DNA of 64,000 nt from Podospora bellae-mahoneyi (taxonomy: Eukaryota; Ascomycota; Sordariomycetes; Sordariales; Podosporaceae), in contig NC_085881.1 in the NCBI RefSeq assembly GCF_035222275.1, positions 2,976,001-3,040,000 on the forward strand, written 5' to 3'. The translations under genes and the position numbers were made by a program. A model generated the notes under the pieces. That model searched no databases. It saw only the letters and a program-made list of their open reading frames with translations, and was not told the origin of the DNA. This document shows, one piece after another, positions 12,201 through 24,977 of this stretch (its first letter is position 1; every line of letters begins with the position of its first letter).

Positions 12201-13404
12201 GACACAGGTCCCTGTCCCTCGCAGCGCTATCGCCACGCTTAGAGTCAGAAACCAGACAATGGACAATGCTGATCAGTGCTTCTGCCACACAGAGACCTTG
12301 GGCTCCCCCATCGATCAGACGTTCAATAATCCCGTATCGCTCATCGTTGTCGTTGACTTTCATGGCCTGCGAAACCGCAATCGTAAGACTCTGCGAGGAG
12401 GGGTCCAGCCCAAGAAGCATGGCCAAAACGTCCACTTGACCAGTCCGGATTGTTTCCACCAACGCAAAACCTTCGTACTCTTCGGGGATTCGTCTGTGTC
12501 GGATGATGGTTTCCAGGAGCTGAACATCCCGCCGTCTTATGGTCTCGATTAAGCCGTCCGTGATCAGGTGTGTCGTCGCTGGACCAGCCGCACCAGCTGC
12601 CAAGCACATTCCTACCATCTCATAGCCAAAGGTGTCGAGATTGTTGGTTGCCTTATTGACAGCTGTGTCTAGAGTTCGTGGCGAGGCCTTCACCGGTCCA
12701 GAGATCAATGCCGCCACGAGATCTGGTCGAGAATCCTCCACAGCGCGGATAAGTGCGATACCATCGCCATAGTTGACGTCTGCCCAGTGGTTCAGCAAGA
12801 GACGTATGACATCGACCGAGCCATTTGCTACCGCCAGTCGAAGTCCAGTCGACCGGCAGGCCAGGCACGGCAGATGATGTCCCGAGAGGAGAACCTCGAT
12901 GAGATCCACGTTGTCGCGGAAAACGGCGCCCTGAAAATCATCGTGTAGGTAAACAGGGCTTGCTCCGTGATCCAACAATGTACGGATAATTGCCAAGTTG
13001 CCCCTGGCTATCGCGTGATGGAGGACACTGTCGAGATTCTGCTGGTCGGCATGGGCTGCGAGAACATGGACTGTTTCCGGTCGGCATTTGATGGTGGCGC
13101 GGAGAAGGATATCACTCCGCTCATTGTTCTGATGTCGTTGAGCAATCTTAGTCCATGTGGTTGAGTTTCGGCGGCGGACAAAGTTGACGTCGGCACCAAG
13201 GGAGAGTAAAGCCTTGACAACCCCTAGCGACCCATCTGACTCTACCACCTCGGTCAAGACCTTGTTGATCTCGCGGTGGCTGAACTCTGTGCCGGCCTGA
13301 GATGAAAATCGGTTTCGGAGCCAGCCGAATGTTTGTTCGTCACGGATCTGGGCTCGCTGAGCCTGGAGGAGCTGAGTTGCCTGTTTGTTCTCACTACCGG
13401 CCAT
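9264..13404 (-). CDS. Large ankyrin-repeat protein with C-terminal coiled coil
   Basis: Intracellular repeat protein, probably a protein-protein interaction scaffold; no enzymatic domain is visible. Exons 11921-13404, 10792-11867 and 9264-10744 (introns 53 and 47 nt, GTAAGT donors) give 1346 aa. Residues about 55-1080 are degenerate ankyrin units, recognisable from segments such as VVKALLSLGADVNF, IIRTLLDHGASPV, VIRLLLNHWADVNY, AFLDSLFAAGADVNC and VVEMLLSYGAKVSV. From about residue 1090 to the end it is strongly charged and Gln-rich (RDYERERRAWEQRNRRVEES and similar), predicted as a long coiled coil, ending in a GQGQGQ-containing tail. Such proteins expand in Sordariales genomes. An acceptor-like TAG just before the ATG leaves open a further 5' exon, but none is obvious in the 700 bp upstream. 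Confidence 0.8.
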
Positions 13405-14272
13405 TTCTACGGCAGGTGCCAGCTAGTATTGGAGGTGTGAGCAGTTTGGACATGTTAAATTGAACGAGAGACCAAAAGCAGGCGGGCATGAGAGCCGGCG
13501 GTGGCACGCGCATAGCTATGTATGGGTTCGTCCATGGTGTCCGACAAGCCAACCACGAGGCTCGCGACATGCCGAGAGCTTCGGTTCGACCCGGCAGTGT
13601 GGAATGAAGCTGTTCGATATGCAGCACCAGGGAATGTGCCATGCAAGCGGACGATTGACGTGTCCCAGGTGGAGCGGCAGTGGTGATATTTGGTTGGCTG
13701 CGGTGCTTCCCCTACGCGCATTAGCCGCCAGGAACATGAGCTGCGCCGCACCATCCTGACCAACCAGTTGAACCTCAGTGGGTGATGCACACCTCCTGAA
13801 GCAGGCACCTGTCAGCCCAAGCACCATTCAAACCGTCGGGAAGCGCTGTTGATGTGTTTCAGGTCGTTTATTGAACGTCGAGCTGTCGACGTGTCAAGCC
13901 GAGCCCCCCAAGAGGAGTAAAGGAATACATGACGCTAAATGACGCGCGAAAAGTCGAGGCTTGCAACGCGCGCATGAAGATCAAATGACAGACATTAGAT
14001 GCACCGAGGTGAGGCTCTGGAGAAGCTCGATGCTGGCGGGACATGGTTGTGGGGAAAGAATGGTGATGTCACATGTTCAAATCTACCTTCACGAGCACTG
14101 CCTGGCTCTTTCCTGCTACACACACACAAACAGCTCCGAAAAGATTGATTGGATAATGCACTGCACTGCAGCAGCTGCAACGTTCTGTGACTGGAAATGG
14201 TAGCCATGCACACAACATCCAAGCTCACCACCCCACCACCACTTCGGCCCCCAACTCGTCGAACAAAGCTGC
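13405..14272. other. Intergenic upstream of ankyrin gene
   Basis: 870 bp between the ankyrin gene start and the 3' end of the MFS gene, both leftward. Overlapping open frames on both strands at 13394-13827 have no domain-like features. Likely promoter and terminator only. Confidence 0.5.
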
Positions 14273-16142
14273 TTATGTCGTGCTCCTAAGATTCGATCCC
14301 TTGGCCAGGAGGGCAACGCACACAGCCGCGACTGCCACCGCAGTAGATGTCGCAAACGAGTATCGAAGGCCTTCAAAGTAGACATGTCGTGCCTTGAGTT
14401 GGATGTCGGGCGGCAGGTCTCGGATGGCCGACACCGAATGACGGATCTCTTCGACAATCTAGCAATATCACATGTCAGCTCTCTGAATATTCCCCACAGT
14501 CCTTCTCTCCTCAAGGTCGCAAAACAGGGGCAAAGTACTCTCCATTTATCTGGTATCTCGCCCAAAGCATCGGGTAATCGAATGCTGAGCGTGGTTTGGA
14601 GGATTGCAGATGTCACTGCCACTCCATAGACTGTTCCTAGCGATCGGATCAAGTACACCGTCGAGGCTGAAACGGCATGGTCTGTGATTTGGCAGTAAGT
14701 AACCCAATTCACAGCTTTCAGCGAGGCGACACTTACCGGCATGATCGAAGGTAGCTAAAGAGGTAAACAGAATGCCTGGGTAAACAATGCCTTGACCCAA
14801 ATTTGCCGGGAAGATGTACACGTAGTACTTCCAAGCTGAATCCTCAAAACCGAGTGAGGTCACCAAGGCGTTTCCTATAACCATGAGGAACGCTCCAGTG
14901 CGTACCAGAGTGAGGAGCTTGCCCCATTTTGACATGACAACGCCGGCTATCAAGCCGCCAATAGGCGTGGCGAGGGATGGGATGGCGAGCCGAGCACCGG
15001 CAGCCGTAGCCGAGTCCAGCAACACAACTTGAAAGAATAGTGGAAGGTTGAAGAGGTACTGTTGATGACGATGTTAGCAAAACGTTAGGTCTAGGTGTGT
15101 CTCGTGGTCATCAACGTACCGCGTAGGCTGACAACCCAACACAGATATTGGCAAATTCCACCAGCAAAGGGAATTTGCCCTTGATCAGACGCAGCGGAAT
15201 GATGGGTATGGCCTGAGTCCTCGATTCCACCACCAGAAACAAGACGAACAAAACGGCACTACCCACCAAGGAGGCAATGACCCACGGACTCCCCCATGGC
15301 AGCTCATTCCCCCCAAGACTCAGACCAACAAGCTGAATAGAGATGGCCAAAACCAGCAGCAGTGCGCCTGAAAAGTCCACCTTGGTCCAGATATCTCGAA
15401 ACCCCTGACCCAAGTCAAACCCTCCTTCGGGGTTCTTGATTACCAAGGCACCAACAACAAGAGCAAAAGCAGAGATGGGCACTTGCAGCAAGAAGCACCA
15501 TCTCCAACCAATACCGTCGGCAATAGTTCCACCAAAAGAAGCACCACAAATAGCTCCAAATCCAAACATGCCGTTCTGAAGAGCCTGGTACATACCCCGT
15601 TTGCGGAACGGGATCATATCCGAGTTGACAATGGTGGCTTTTCTACACGTCAGTCCAACTTCTTCCGTCCCTCAACATTATCCACACGTACCCATAGTCA
15701 TCAACCCACCACCCCCAAACCCAGTCAAAGCCCTCATACAATTAAGCAGCACCACATTCCCAGCAACCCCACAACCAAGACATCCCAATGCAAAAGTCAC
15801 AGTCGAGATGAAGAAGCACACGCGGCGGCCAAAGATGTCAGAAACCCTTCCGTACAACGGCTGGAACGCAGTGCTGGTCAGGAGATACGACGTGGTAAGC
15901 CAGGAGGCATTGTTCGCCGCATCAAATTCGGAGCTGATGATGGCGTAGGTCGCTGCGGTGATGGTGCCGTCGAATCCGTACAGGAAAACATTCGACATGA
16001 TGGCGACTTGTATCCAGAGGAACCCCCGAGGGGGCGACCATGTTTCCTCGTCTGGGGCACGAAGGAGGGGTTGGTCGTCTCTGATGCTGTGGAGGAGCTC
16101 ATGGTCGTCCGTGTCGTGCCTCTCTATATCTGACGACGTCAT
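14273..16142 (-). CDS. MFS transporter, vacuolar basic amino-acid (Vba/Fnx)-like
   Basis: Major-facilitator permease resembling fungal Vba/Fnx-type and multidrug 14-TM carriers. Five exons, 15692-16142, 15120-15637, 14737-15058, 14539-14681 and 14273-14458, give 539 aa and close in frame. It has an acidic cytosolic N-terminus (MTSSDIERHDTDDHELLHS), then LYGFDGTITAATYAIISSEF (TM1 region) and the loop LYGRVSDIFGRRVCF matching the MFS motif A pattern (GxxxDxxGRR). Many hydrophobic helices follow; the last exon encodes a final helix near VAVAAVCVALLAKG. It lies downstream of the NRPS on the same strand, 0.9 kb away, and may export or compartmentalise the cluster product or an amino-acid precursor. 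The ATG at 16142 is preferred; the frame is open further upstream but unlike the family. Confidence 0.85.
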
Positions 16143-17037
16143 TCTCGCTGTCGTGATGTCAAGAGGGAAGCAGCTTCTGAGACTGAACAATTCTGTCGCC
16201 TTGGAGAGAAAATATTCTGGCGCCGTGATCATGAAAAAGAGCAAAGAGAAGCCAAGATTTTCAAACGCAGCATGGCGATGGTGTGCGAGCAAGGGTATGG
16301 TGAGTTGTCTCGGTATATGCATACATGCGATAAAGCGATTACAACAACCTCCCTTTCTGCTGAGTTGAGTCACGCCGGGGGTTACCTGCATTCTAACTGC
16401 ATTTGGATGCTACCTACATTTAATGTGTGGGTGTTCATCGAGATCATACCTCATGTAAATATTAATGACTCGCAGCCGGTCTCGGACAAACCCCCACGAA
16501 ACCCCTCTCTCTAACATGTATAACAAGAGGTTCAGGGGATAAAGAGCTGGATATGGAGAATGTATCTCTTGGTTCAGCACCATGACGGCATCACTCTTTG
16601 TCATGAATTGATCGTTGACAGTAGAGCAGGCACTATTAGGTATTCTGCCACTGGCATCAGAATGGGGCGGTATGGTGCGATTCTCAAAACTTCCTTCTTT
16701 GTTAACGTCGTTGGTTGTGGTGGGATACTCCTCGAGCCGGCGCAGCATTGCTCAACAATCAGCGGTCAGTTGGCCTTCCGCATTAGAGGTAGGATCATCG
16801 GGGCTCTCCTGCGATTTCACACTCGACAACTAGGACACAATCGCAGATCAAATATGTCTGCATTGAAGACGGACTGCCAACACTTCACACACCACCAGCC
16901 AAACAAGAAAAGATCGTCGTAAAAGAATGCACTATTCATTGCAACAGGTAAAAGCAGAAAACCGAAATCAATATCCAAGGACCAACCAAACCTACGATAT
17001 ACAAATCCAACTTACAACCAGCAAAACATCCTAATCC
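16143..17037. other. Intergenic, MFS promoter and NRPS 3' flank
   Basis: 0.9 kb between two leftward genes. Low-complexity and AT-rich near 16920-17035; no coding signal supported. Confidence 0.5.
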
Positions 17038-20000
17038 TTAACCAAGAAACTCCCCCACCACCCCCTTGCCCCCCTCAATGATATCCCCCACAATCCCCAA
17101 ATACGCCTCCAGCACCCGCTCCGCCTCTTCCTTCCCAAACAACCGTCCATCATACCCCATCTTGAGCCTATGCCCCCCATTCCCATCCCTAAAAACCTCA
17201 AACATGATCGCATAATTCACATACATCGTCACCTTGCTCATAGCCATGACGATCCACCTCATGTGATCCTGCTCTCCCGGCGCGGGTTCAAACGGCTGGA
17301 ACAAAAACAGCGTCTTGGCTCGCTCCGCCTCGGCATGCTTGTAGATGTCCCCCAGTGAAACAGACCCGTTCTCCGTCATGGCCCAGAACCCAGATTGCGT
17401 CTCCTTCAGCAGTGTTTGCACGCCTGTTGAGTTGTCCATCTGCGCGCGGAAGGGCAAAAAGTTGGCGCATGTCCCCGGGATAAGCTGGGGGTCGTCAAGG
17501 TCAACGTTTCGACCGGTCAAGAGATAGTCGTACGTCACATCTGGGGAGGAGGACTTGGAGAGGCGAGCAAGGAGGAGAGTGTAAGCAGCCTGGAAGACAA
17601 TGCTGGCCGTCACGCCGGCAGACTGCGCGTAGGCATTGACAGGGAGACCGGTCTTGGCGACAACGACACCACTAACCTTGGGGTCGGAAATGTGCGCGGG
17701 GAAGGAGAACCTATTGCCGGACAGGGTCGACTTCCAAAAGTTGAGCATTGGCTCCCGAAGGCTCGGCAGGTTGGTATACTCCACAAATGTCTTGAACGAA
17801 GTAGGCGAGACGGGCATGGGATGACCATCGCGTAAGGCGGCGAATTGGTCGTCGAAGATGCGGAGCAAAGTCCCGTCATACATGGCGTGGTCGAGTTTGG
17901 TGACTAGGTCCATCGTGCCGTCAGGGTATCGGAGTACAAGGTAGCGCACAAACGGGCGGCCGACGGAGAATCGTTGGTCCCAGTGTCTGCGAACGAGTCT
18001 CTCCTTCTCCTCGCCATCAGGGGTAGGACAGTCAACCACTTCCAAGTCCAAGATGGGCTTCCTCAAGATAATCTGCACCCAACTGAGAGGGTCTGATTCG
18101 TCTTGCTTCATGTACATGGCGCGCAAAATCTGGTTAGCTTGCGTGAGCTTTTCTGTCAGGTTGATCCACCGCTCAAGGTTGAAACCAACTGGAAGACGCC
18201 GCACTGTCATCAACATCCAAAACTGCTCTTCGCTGTGACCCTGTGTCAGGAACTCCACCTGACCCGGGCCGCAGTGGTAGATGTCTTCCACATCATCATC
18301 CGACAGGCCAGAAGCTCGCAGCCTGTCTCGAACCACTTGCTTCACCTCAAGCTCCACCCCCTGATCGAGTGCCAAGTCCGCCATGATTGGCTTAACGCGC
18401 TGAGCTTGCTCCTGAAGAGAAGGATAGGTGACAACATCGTTGACGGACAGAGAGAAGCCTTGCTGACGGAGCATGCTGGCGAGATTGATAGCAGCGATGG
18501 AATCACCACCGTAGTTGTAAAAGAGTGCACTCAGGCTGATACTCTCTGGTTCGACGTCGAATAACTCCGCCCAAGCATCACGGAGCGTCTTCTCTTGTTC
18601 GGTCAACTCTGAGTCGTCAATGAGTTGCCCATTCGTCGTGGGCATTGTCGTCGAGTAACCGGCTAGTGCCTTGGGGTCCAAACCTTCAGCAAGCTGAGCA
18701 AGCAGCTTTCTGTTGATCTTGCCTGACGGGAGGAGAGGGAAACCCTTGAAGGGGAGCAAGACCTTGGGCATCATGTAGTGAGCCAGAGACTGGAGTCGAT
18801 CAAGGATCACGGCGGGATCGACGACGGCAGTCGAATAGATGCCACTGCTCTCGGCTTCCTTGTCTGGCTTCTCAACGGGCACAAAGTACACCACGATCTG
18901 CTTCTTGCGCTGAACTTCCGCCACTCCAACAACACACAGCTGCACCACATCGGCAGCCTGGCTCAAGATGGTGTTTTCGATCTCGCCGAGCTCGATGCGA
19001 AAGCCGTTCAGCTTGACTTGGTTGTCTCTCCGGCCCAAGCACTCAATCTCCCCATTCGGTAGCCAGCGAGCGTAGTCGCCGGTGCGGTAGAGAACCGAAC
19101 CATCCTCTGCAGTCAAAAAGGACTTGGCCGTGATGTCGGGGCGGTTCAGATACCCAATTGCAACCTGGTCTCCGCTGACGCAAAGTTCACCAACAGTCCC
19201 ATGCGGGACGGGAACTAGCAACTCTGGGTGCAGGATAGACGCGTGCACAGCTTTCAACGGGCGACCGATGCTCTTCAGATTGCCGTTGGGCAAAACTTTG
19301 GAAACAGTCATGAGTATCGTAGCTTCGGTTGGGCCTACTTGCTGTTAGAATAAAGAGCTACCTGCAGTGGTGAAGAGAAAGCAACATACCATAGCCATTG
19401 TACACATCCATCCGAGTCGCCCAGACACTCGCAATCTCGGGTGTGATGGGCTCACCACAAACAAGCAATGTCGTCAGAGTTGGCACCCGTTCAGGGGAGA
19501 TAAGCTTGGAGATGGTGGGCGTGATCATCAACTGCTCAGCCCCAACAGCATTGACACAAGCTGCAAGATCCTGCATCAATGTGTCCTGGTCCGTAATGGA
19601 GATGATACCGCCAGAACCGAGGACGGTGAAGACATCGAAGTAGGATGCGTCGAAAACATAGTTGAGGAACCAGAGAACATGCCAGCGGCTGTCGATACCA
19701 CAAGCCTCAATCATGCCTTCAGTCGATGCCCCGACGGCGCCGTGGTGCACCTGCACACCCTTAGGCAGGCCAGTCGAGCCGCTTGTGTAGATGACATAGG
19801 CCAGATCGTTCATAGAAGGCTCGGGCAGATCAGATGGCCTGTTCACATGGCGGGTTGTGTCCACTGTGTCAAGGTTGATCACGTCGCCAGCAAACGAGTC
19901 AAACACCTCAGCGTGCACGCTATCGGTGATGGCGATGGTAGCACCAACGTCCCGCGCAATGAACTCATTTCTGTCTCGGGGGTTCTTGGGATCGAGTGGG

Positions 20001-23000
20001 GTGAAGGCAGCACCGGCTTTGAGGACACCGAAAACGGCAACAAGAGTGTTGATAGACTTGCGCATGCATATGGGAATAATATCGCCGGTCCTGACGCCTT
20101 TGGCTACAAGATGCCGCGCCAAGTTGACCACGGCGTTGTCGAACTGTCTGTAGGACATCGCCGTCTTGTACTTCAGGTCGGAAGACAAGCCCTGCAGAGC
20201 CATCTTTTCAGGATACTGCGCGATCATTCGATTGACCAAAGTCAAGGCGGTTAGGCCAGGCTCTGTGGGACGGACCCTAGACAGAGAGTCCAGGAACTCG
20301 ACTTCTTCTGTTGAGGTGGCGATGATATGACCGATAAGGACTTGAGGCTGTTCAAGAAAGGCCTTGATCGTCTCGGCAACATTGCCAAGTAAGAAGGAGG
20401 CTTTGTTGCCCGGCAAATGGGAAAGAAGACGCAATCTCAGGTGACCGCCCGTCGTTGCCTCTGCTTCGAGCATCGTCGTGTCGCCGACAAAGTTTGGCTC
20501 GTAGGGCTCAGAGCGCACAATGGGACCGTCTTGGCTCGAGGACTCTGCGACCTCGCTGTCCTTGATAAGCACATTAACCAGGGTATCGTAGTGATCGGAG
20601 CTTAGATTTGCCTCTCTCAGGATGTTGCGCAAGCCGAACTGAGCCTTTGGCGCGGTGTCCCAGATGTCGTCTTGTATGGCCCTGGCGAGATCGATCAGAG
20701 ACGTCTCGGAGTCTAGCTGGACACGGAAGGGGACTGTCGCAATCGTAGGCCCAGGTATGTCGAGAATTCCCTCTACGGGCATGTCACGGCCTGACAGCGT
20801 GACGCCAAAAAGTATGTCGTTCTTTGACGAGTGCATGGAGAGCACAACAGCCCATGCCGCGTAGATGAGGGAGCCAACAGACACTTTGTGTGATGCTGCA
20901 GTGGCCTGAACATCATGGGCGATGACTGTGTTTACCGCGACTGCCTGGCCGGTCGTCTGCCCGAGAATTGTTGATGGAACGCCATCCAGCCTCTTCTGCC
21001 AAAACGCCGCGAGCTGTTGGTGCTCCTCTTGCTGCAGCTTCAAGACCTCACGCACAAAGTTGGCATAACCTGGCCGTTGTGGAAGCTGCTTTCCACTGAG
21101 CGCGGCTGACAAGTCGTCGATCAGAAAGTTGTTGGACCAGTGATCAAACAGGGCGTGGTGCATGGTGACAGCCAAGATGTCATCCTTCAGGCTGGCGAAC
21201 TGCACAAAGTTGCCACCCAGTTGCATGGATTTCTTCTGGAGCTCTGAATACTCATGGGCCGTTGTGAGAGGAAGGTCTTCCCACGATAAAGGGACGGCCA
21301 TCTTTCTGATGACTTGGAGGAAGGATGTCTTGTGCGGTACAAACGTTGTCCTGAGCAAAGGCAGGCGTGGAATGAGACCCTCCAAGGTCAGTCGGACCTG
21401 CTGGACCGATATGCCCTGCAGACGATAGTAACGGCGATAAACATAGGTTGATTTGCCCTGCAGTGTGTCGGCCAAGAAGGTATCCTGTAACGAGGTAGTC
21501 GGGTAAGCATCTTCTACGTCGTCCATCTTGCTTATCCTGGTGTTTCGTGGCAGCAGTGACAGTCGCGGGACGTCCGAGTGGGAGTTGTTGTGTGATTGCT
21601 TCGCGTGGTTGAGCAGCGCATGCAGAGGAAGTCGAAGTATGTCGCCGACTGAGATTTGGATGTCGTCATGATAGGCCTTGGTTGAAACATGGATAGCATC
21701 CAGAGATGAGCCTCCAAGTTCTTGGAAGGTGTTGTTACTGTTGGCGATGCGTGATGCAGGAAGCTTCAGAATATCGGCAAAAATGTCGCAAAGCCGGCGG
21801 GTATGGGGTGGGAGGTGGCTAAGGGTTTCGTCTTCTGGAGGGGCGCCGTTCGAGTCATGGTGATGGTCCAGATGATGATCTGTAGAGGAACGTAGAAGAG
21901 TGGCCCTTTCAAGACGCTGGACGTCCTTGGTGAGCTGCGGGATGTCGACCTTTCCATTCACGTTGAGGGGGAGCTCCTGCCTCAACAGCCAGTAGGTTGG
22001 CATCATGTAACTGGGAATATGCTGAGCCAGGAGCTCCTTGAGTTCGGTTCGCAAGCGCGGCCATTCCAAAGCTGGCCTCTTCGCAACAATGGCAGCCACG
22101 AGTGCTTTGCGGCCGCCGACCTCGGCGGCGACCACGCTGGAGTTCGTGACATCCGGGTGGGTCTGTAAGATTGTGTTGGAATCCCCAGGCTCGACACGCT
22201 GTCCGTTGATTTTCACCTGAAAGTCAATTCTGCCGACCATCTCGATCGACCCGTCCTCGTGGGCGACTACCATGTCCCCTGTCCGGTACAGACGACCGGG
22301 ACCAAAGGGATTGTCGATGAAAGCCTCAGCCGTCTTTTCTGGGCGGTTGATATAGTAAAGTGCAAGTTGGTGGCCACCTAGACAGAGCTCTCCCGGGACG
22401 AGGAGCGGGCTAAGGCGTGTTGTGCCGGGGACGAGTACGAACGAGGTGGTGGTATCGCTTGGCCGGCCGATATTTTGAGGGTTTTGGCCAAGGACCATCT
22501 CTCGCCTCCAGTTCACCTGGGTATTTTCACTCAGACCATAAGCGTTCAGTAGCTCGAGTTCGTGAACCCAAGTTGGAATCAGTGCCGGATTGATCAGTTC
22601 GCCAGCAACTGTCATGCGCTTGAGACACGGGACGGTGCCGGGGGTGAGGAGGAGGGCAGTTGAAGGCGTTACATCTATCACATTGATCTGCATCTGGTTG
22701 ATGGTGCGCCCAATGTGGACGGTGAGGTTGTCCTTGCTAGCCAGACACAGGCAGCCGCCCTGCTTCAGAGTAGACCATACCGAACGCTGGGCCGCCGAGA
22801 AGACAGGGTTGTGGAACAGGAGTTGGCGAAGATCAGGCAGTGTTGGGAAGGCTGCAAGGCCGGAAGTTGCTGAAGAATGAATATGAAGAACGCCCTTTGG
22901 CTTCCCTGTCGACCCAGATGTGTAGATAACGTAAACTGGGTCGTCAGGTTCGCAACCACGGTCCAGGTTTGTATCGTCAGCTTGGGCCGACTCCGCGATG

Positions 23001-24856
23001 AGTTGATCGATTATTACCTCACGACCTGGGAACCGGCCAGCTGTGTTTCTGTCAACAATGACAACCTGGGCACCGACATCTTCCACAATGAAGTTATTCC
23101 TGTCCTGAGGTGTGTCAGGATCCATGGTCACATAGGCCGCTCCTGTCTTGAGAATGGCCACGAGGGAAATGATGAGGCTTGCTGATCTCTGCAGACAAAC
23201 TGGAACAAAGGAGCCCCTGCCCACAGGCAGCTGTCTGGCGACCCGATTGCTGATGCGATTCAGCTCATCATAGGACAGAGGACGGTCGCCTTCGAATTGG
23301 AGAGCTGGGGCATTTGGTGTCAGGCGCACCTGCCGTTCGAAGAGCTTGTGGACGTTGTCGTATACGGGCCGAGTAAGGGGCTTGCCCATCTCAAGCATGA
23401 GATCCAGTTCTTCTGGAGATATGATGTCGATCTCACCAAGGCTGAAGTTGGGATGCCTGACCATTTCTGACAGAGCCATCACGAGATGGTCAAGAACCAC
23501 CGTCATCTTCTCTGGCGGGATGGATGCGTCGTGTTGTGCAGAAATGGATACGGCATGGCTAATTTGTACCGCGATGGTCACAAGGTGGTGGCTGTTGCCA
23601 GAGTAGGGCGTCAAGACTTCGTCATCTCCAACAACAACAGACACCTTGAAACTGCTTGCAGAAACGGCATCCATGAGTTCGGGAGTGGCGAAGAAGGCAT
23701 GTGTTGCCGACAACGTGTTGAGACGGTCGGCCTCCTTGATCAATGCAGCTGCAGTGAGCTCAGGCTTCACATGGAGCTTCAATGGATATTCCTGATCGGC
23801 ATACCCAATAACAGAGCCATGGCCCTCGATAGTTCTGTCTCTCCCCTCGGCAACAAAAGCAATATCGTGAACCTCGCTGCCCAGGTTACAATGTCGCTCC
23901 AGCACCAAACCCAGAGCAGCATACACGACGGCGTGTTCCGAAACACCCAGTTGTTTCGCACATCTTCGGAGCGACGACCCGCTGATGGCAACGGAGCTTG
24001 CCGCGGCAGTGTTCTGGAAGGTGCCGGATCGCTCCAGGGGGAAGGAGTGGAGGACCAGGTCGGGAAGGGACTGGAGAGTGTCGGCCCAGAACTCGGCCGA
24101 CTTTTGGCTTGCTCTTCCCCTGACAAGCCTTAGATAATGTGGAAAGAGCAGCCTGGGTGCTGGGACCCCACCAGACAAGAAGCATAAGAAATCTCTCCAG
24201 AGGTGTCCCAGTGATGTGCTATCAGCGACCAGTTGCGGCAGGCAGAGAGAGACATAGGGTCCGGCACTGGCCCATTCGACGACCGGCATCGCGGGCCCTT
24301 GGAGACCGAAGGAGTGGATATGTTGGAGGTTGGCATCGGAGGAGCCCTGAATGTTCCTCGGCTGCTTGAAGATGCGCAGCACGAAGCCGTCACCGGTCTT
24401 GTCTTCCGCAATCGTTGCCCGCAGCATGTGGTGCTGCAAGGCGAGCGCATGCCATGCCTCGTGGAGCTGGTCGAAGCTCTTGACGATGTCGGTGGGGAGG
24501 TCCAGACGGATGATGGAAGCCCTCTTTGCCGCTTCCGGATCCTTCAGCAGCAGTCCTTGTTGAACAGGAGTGCAAGGGATCTCGGATTCAATCTCGTTGT
24601 CGGGCGCCCAGTGACCACCAGCTTGACTGTCGGCACCGATGCCACGCAAAGTGGAAAGAGCTCTGGCGACTTGCTTGTATGTGACGTGGAGCGACATGGT
24701 TCGGTTGATCGACTTGGCCGTCACATGAGGCTGTTTGTGGATGTCCAGCCAGCCATGTTCGACTGAAGTATCGATCACGCCCATGGTGGACGGTGTTGTC
24801 GACGAGGGTGGGGTCTCCTGAAAAGAAAGTTGAGTTTCTCCTCGGTGATGGCGCAT
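17038..24856 (-). CDS. Dimodular NRPS, C*-A-T-C-A-T-CT
   Basis: Multimodular nonribosomal peptide synthetase, 2587 aa from exons 19390-24856 and 17038-19334. The 55-nt intron splits the A2 motif NGYG/PTEAT. Order: degenerate condensation domain C* (about 90-500; at the active-site position LPQLVADSTSL, no HHxxxDG), A1 (about 520-1010; YTSGSTGKPKG, YRTGD, GRIDFQVKINGQRVEPGD, NVNGKVD), T1 (about 1020-1085; LGGSSLDA), C2 (about 1110-1560; HHALFDH), A2 (about 1590-2060; YTSGSTGLPKG, YRTGDYARW, GRRDNQVKLNGFRIELGEIE), T2 (about 2070-2135; YNYGGDSIAA), and a terminal condensation domain CT (about 2160-2587; DHAMYDG), as used in fungal NRPSs for release by cyclisation. No epimerase, methyltransferase, thioesterase or reductase domain is visible. 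A1 lacks the usual Asp235. A two-residue product such as a diketopiperazine is the simplest inference. Confidence 0.93.
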
Positions 24857-24971
24857 ACTGATTGAACAGGGCGAGTTATCACATGAGCTCCATGGAAAGA
24901 AGTCAGGAGAAAGAAGAACGGTTGGGTGTGGATGCGGAACAAAAAGAGGTATGAGAGTCCAGATGCTTGAG

Positions 24972-24977
24972 TTTATA
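24972..24977 (-). promoter_or_regulatory. TATA box, NRPS gene
   Basis: TATAAA on the minus strand about 116 bp upstream of the NRPS start codon, within a repeated GCATATAA context. Confidence 0.5.

Noticed and set aside
17038-24856. Gliotoxin-type (ETP) synthetase
   Set aside because: Domain order differs (extra N-terminal C*, no final T) and the sulfur-incorporation genes are missing.
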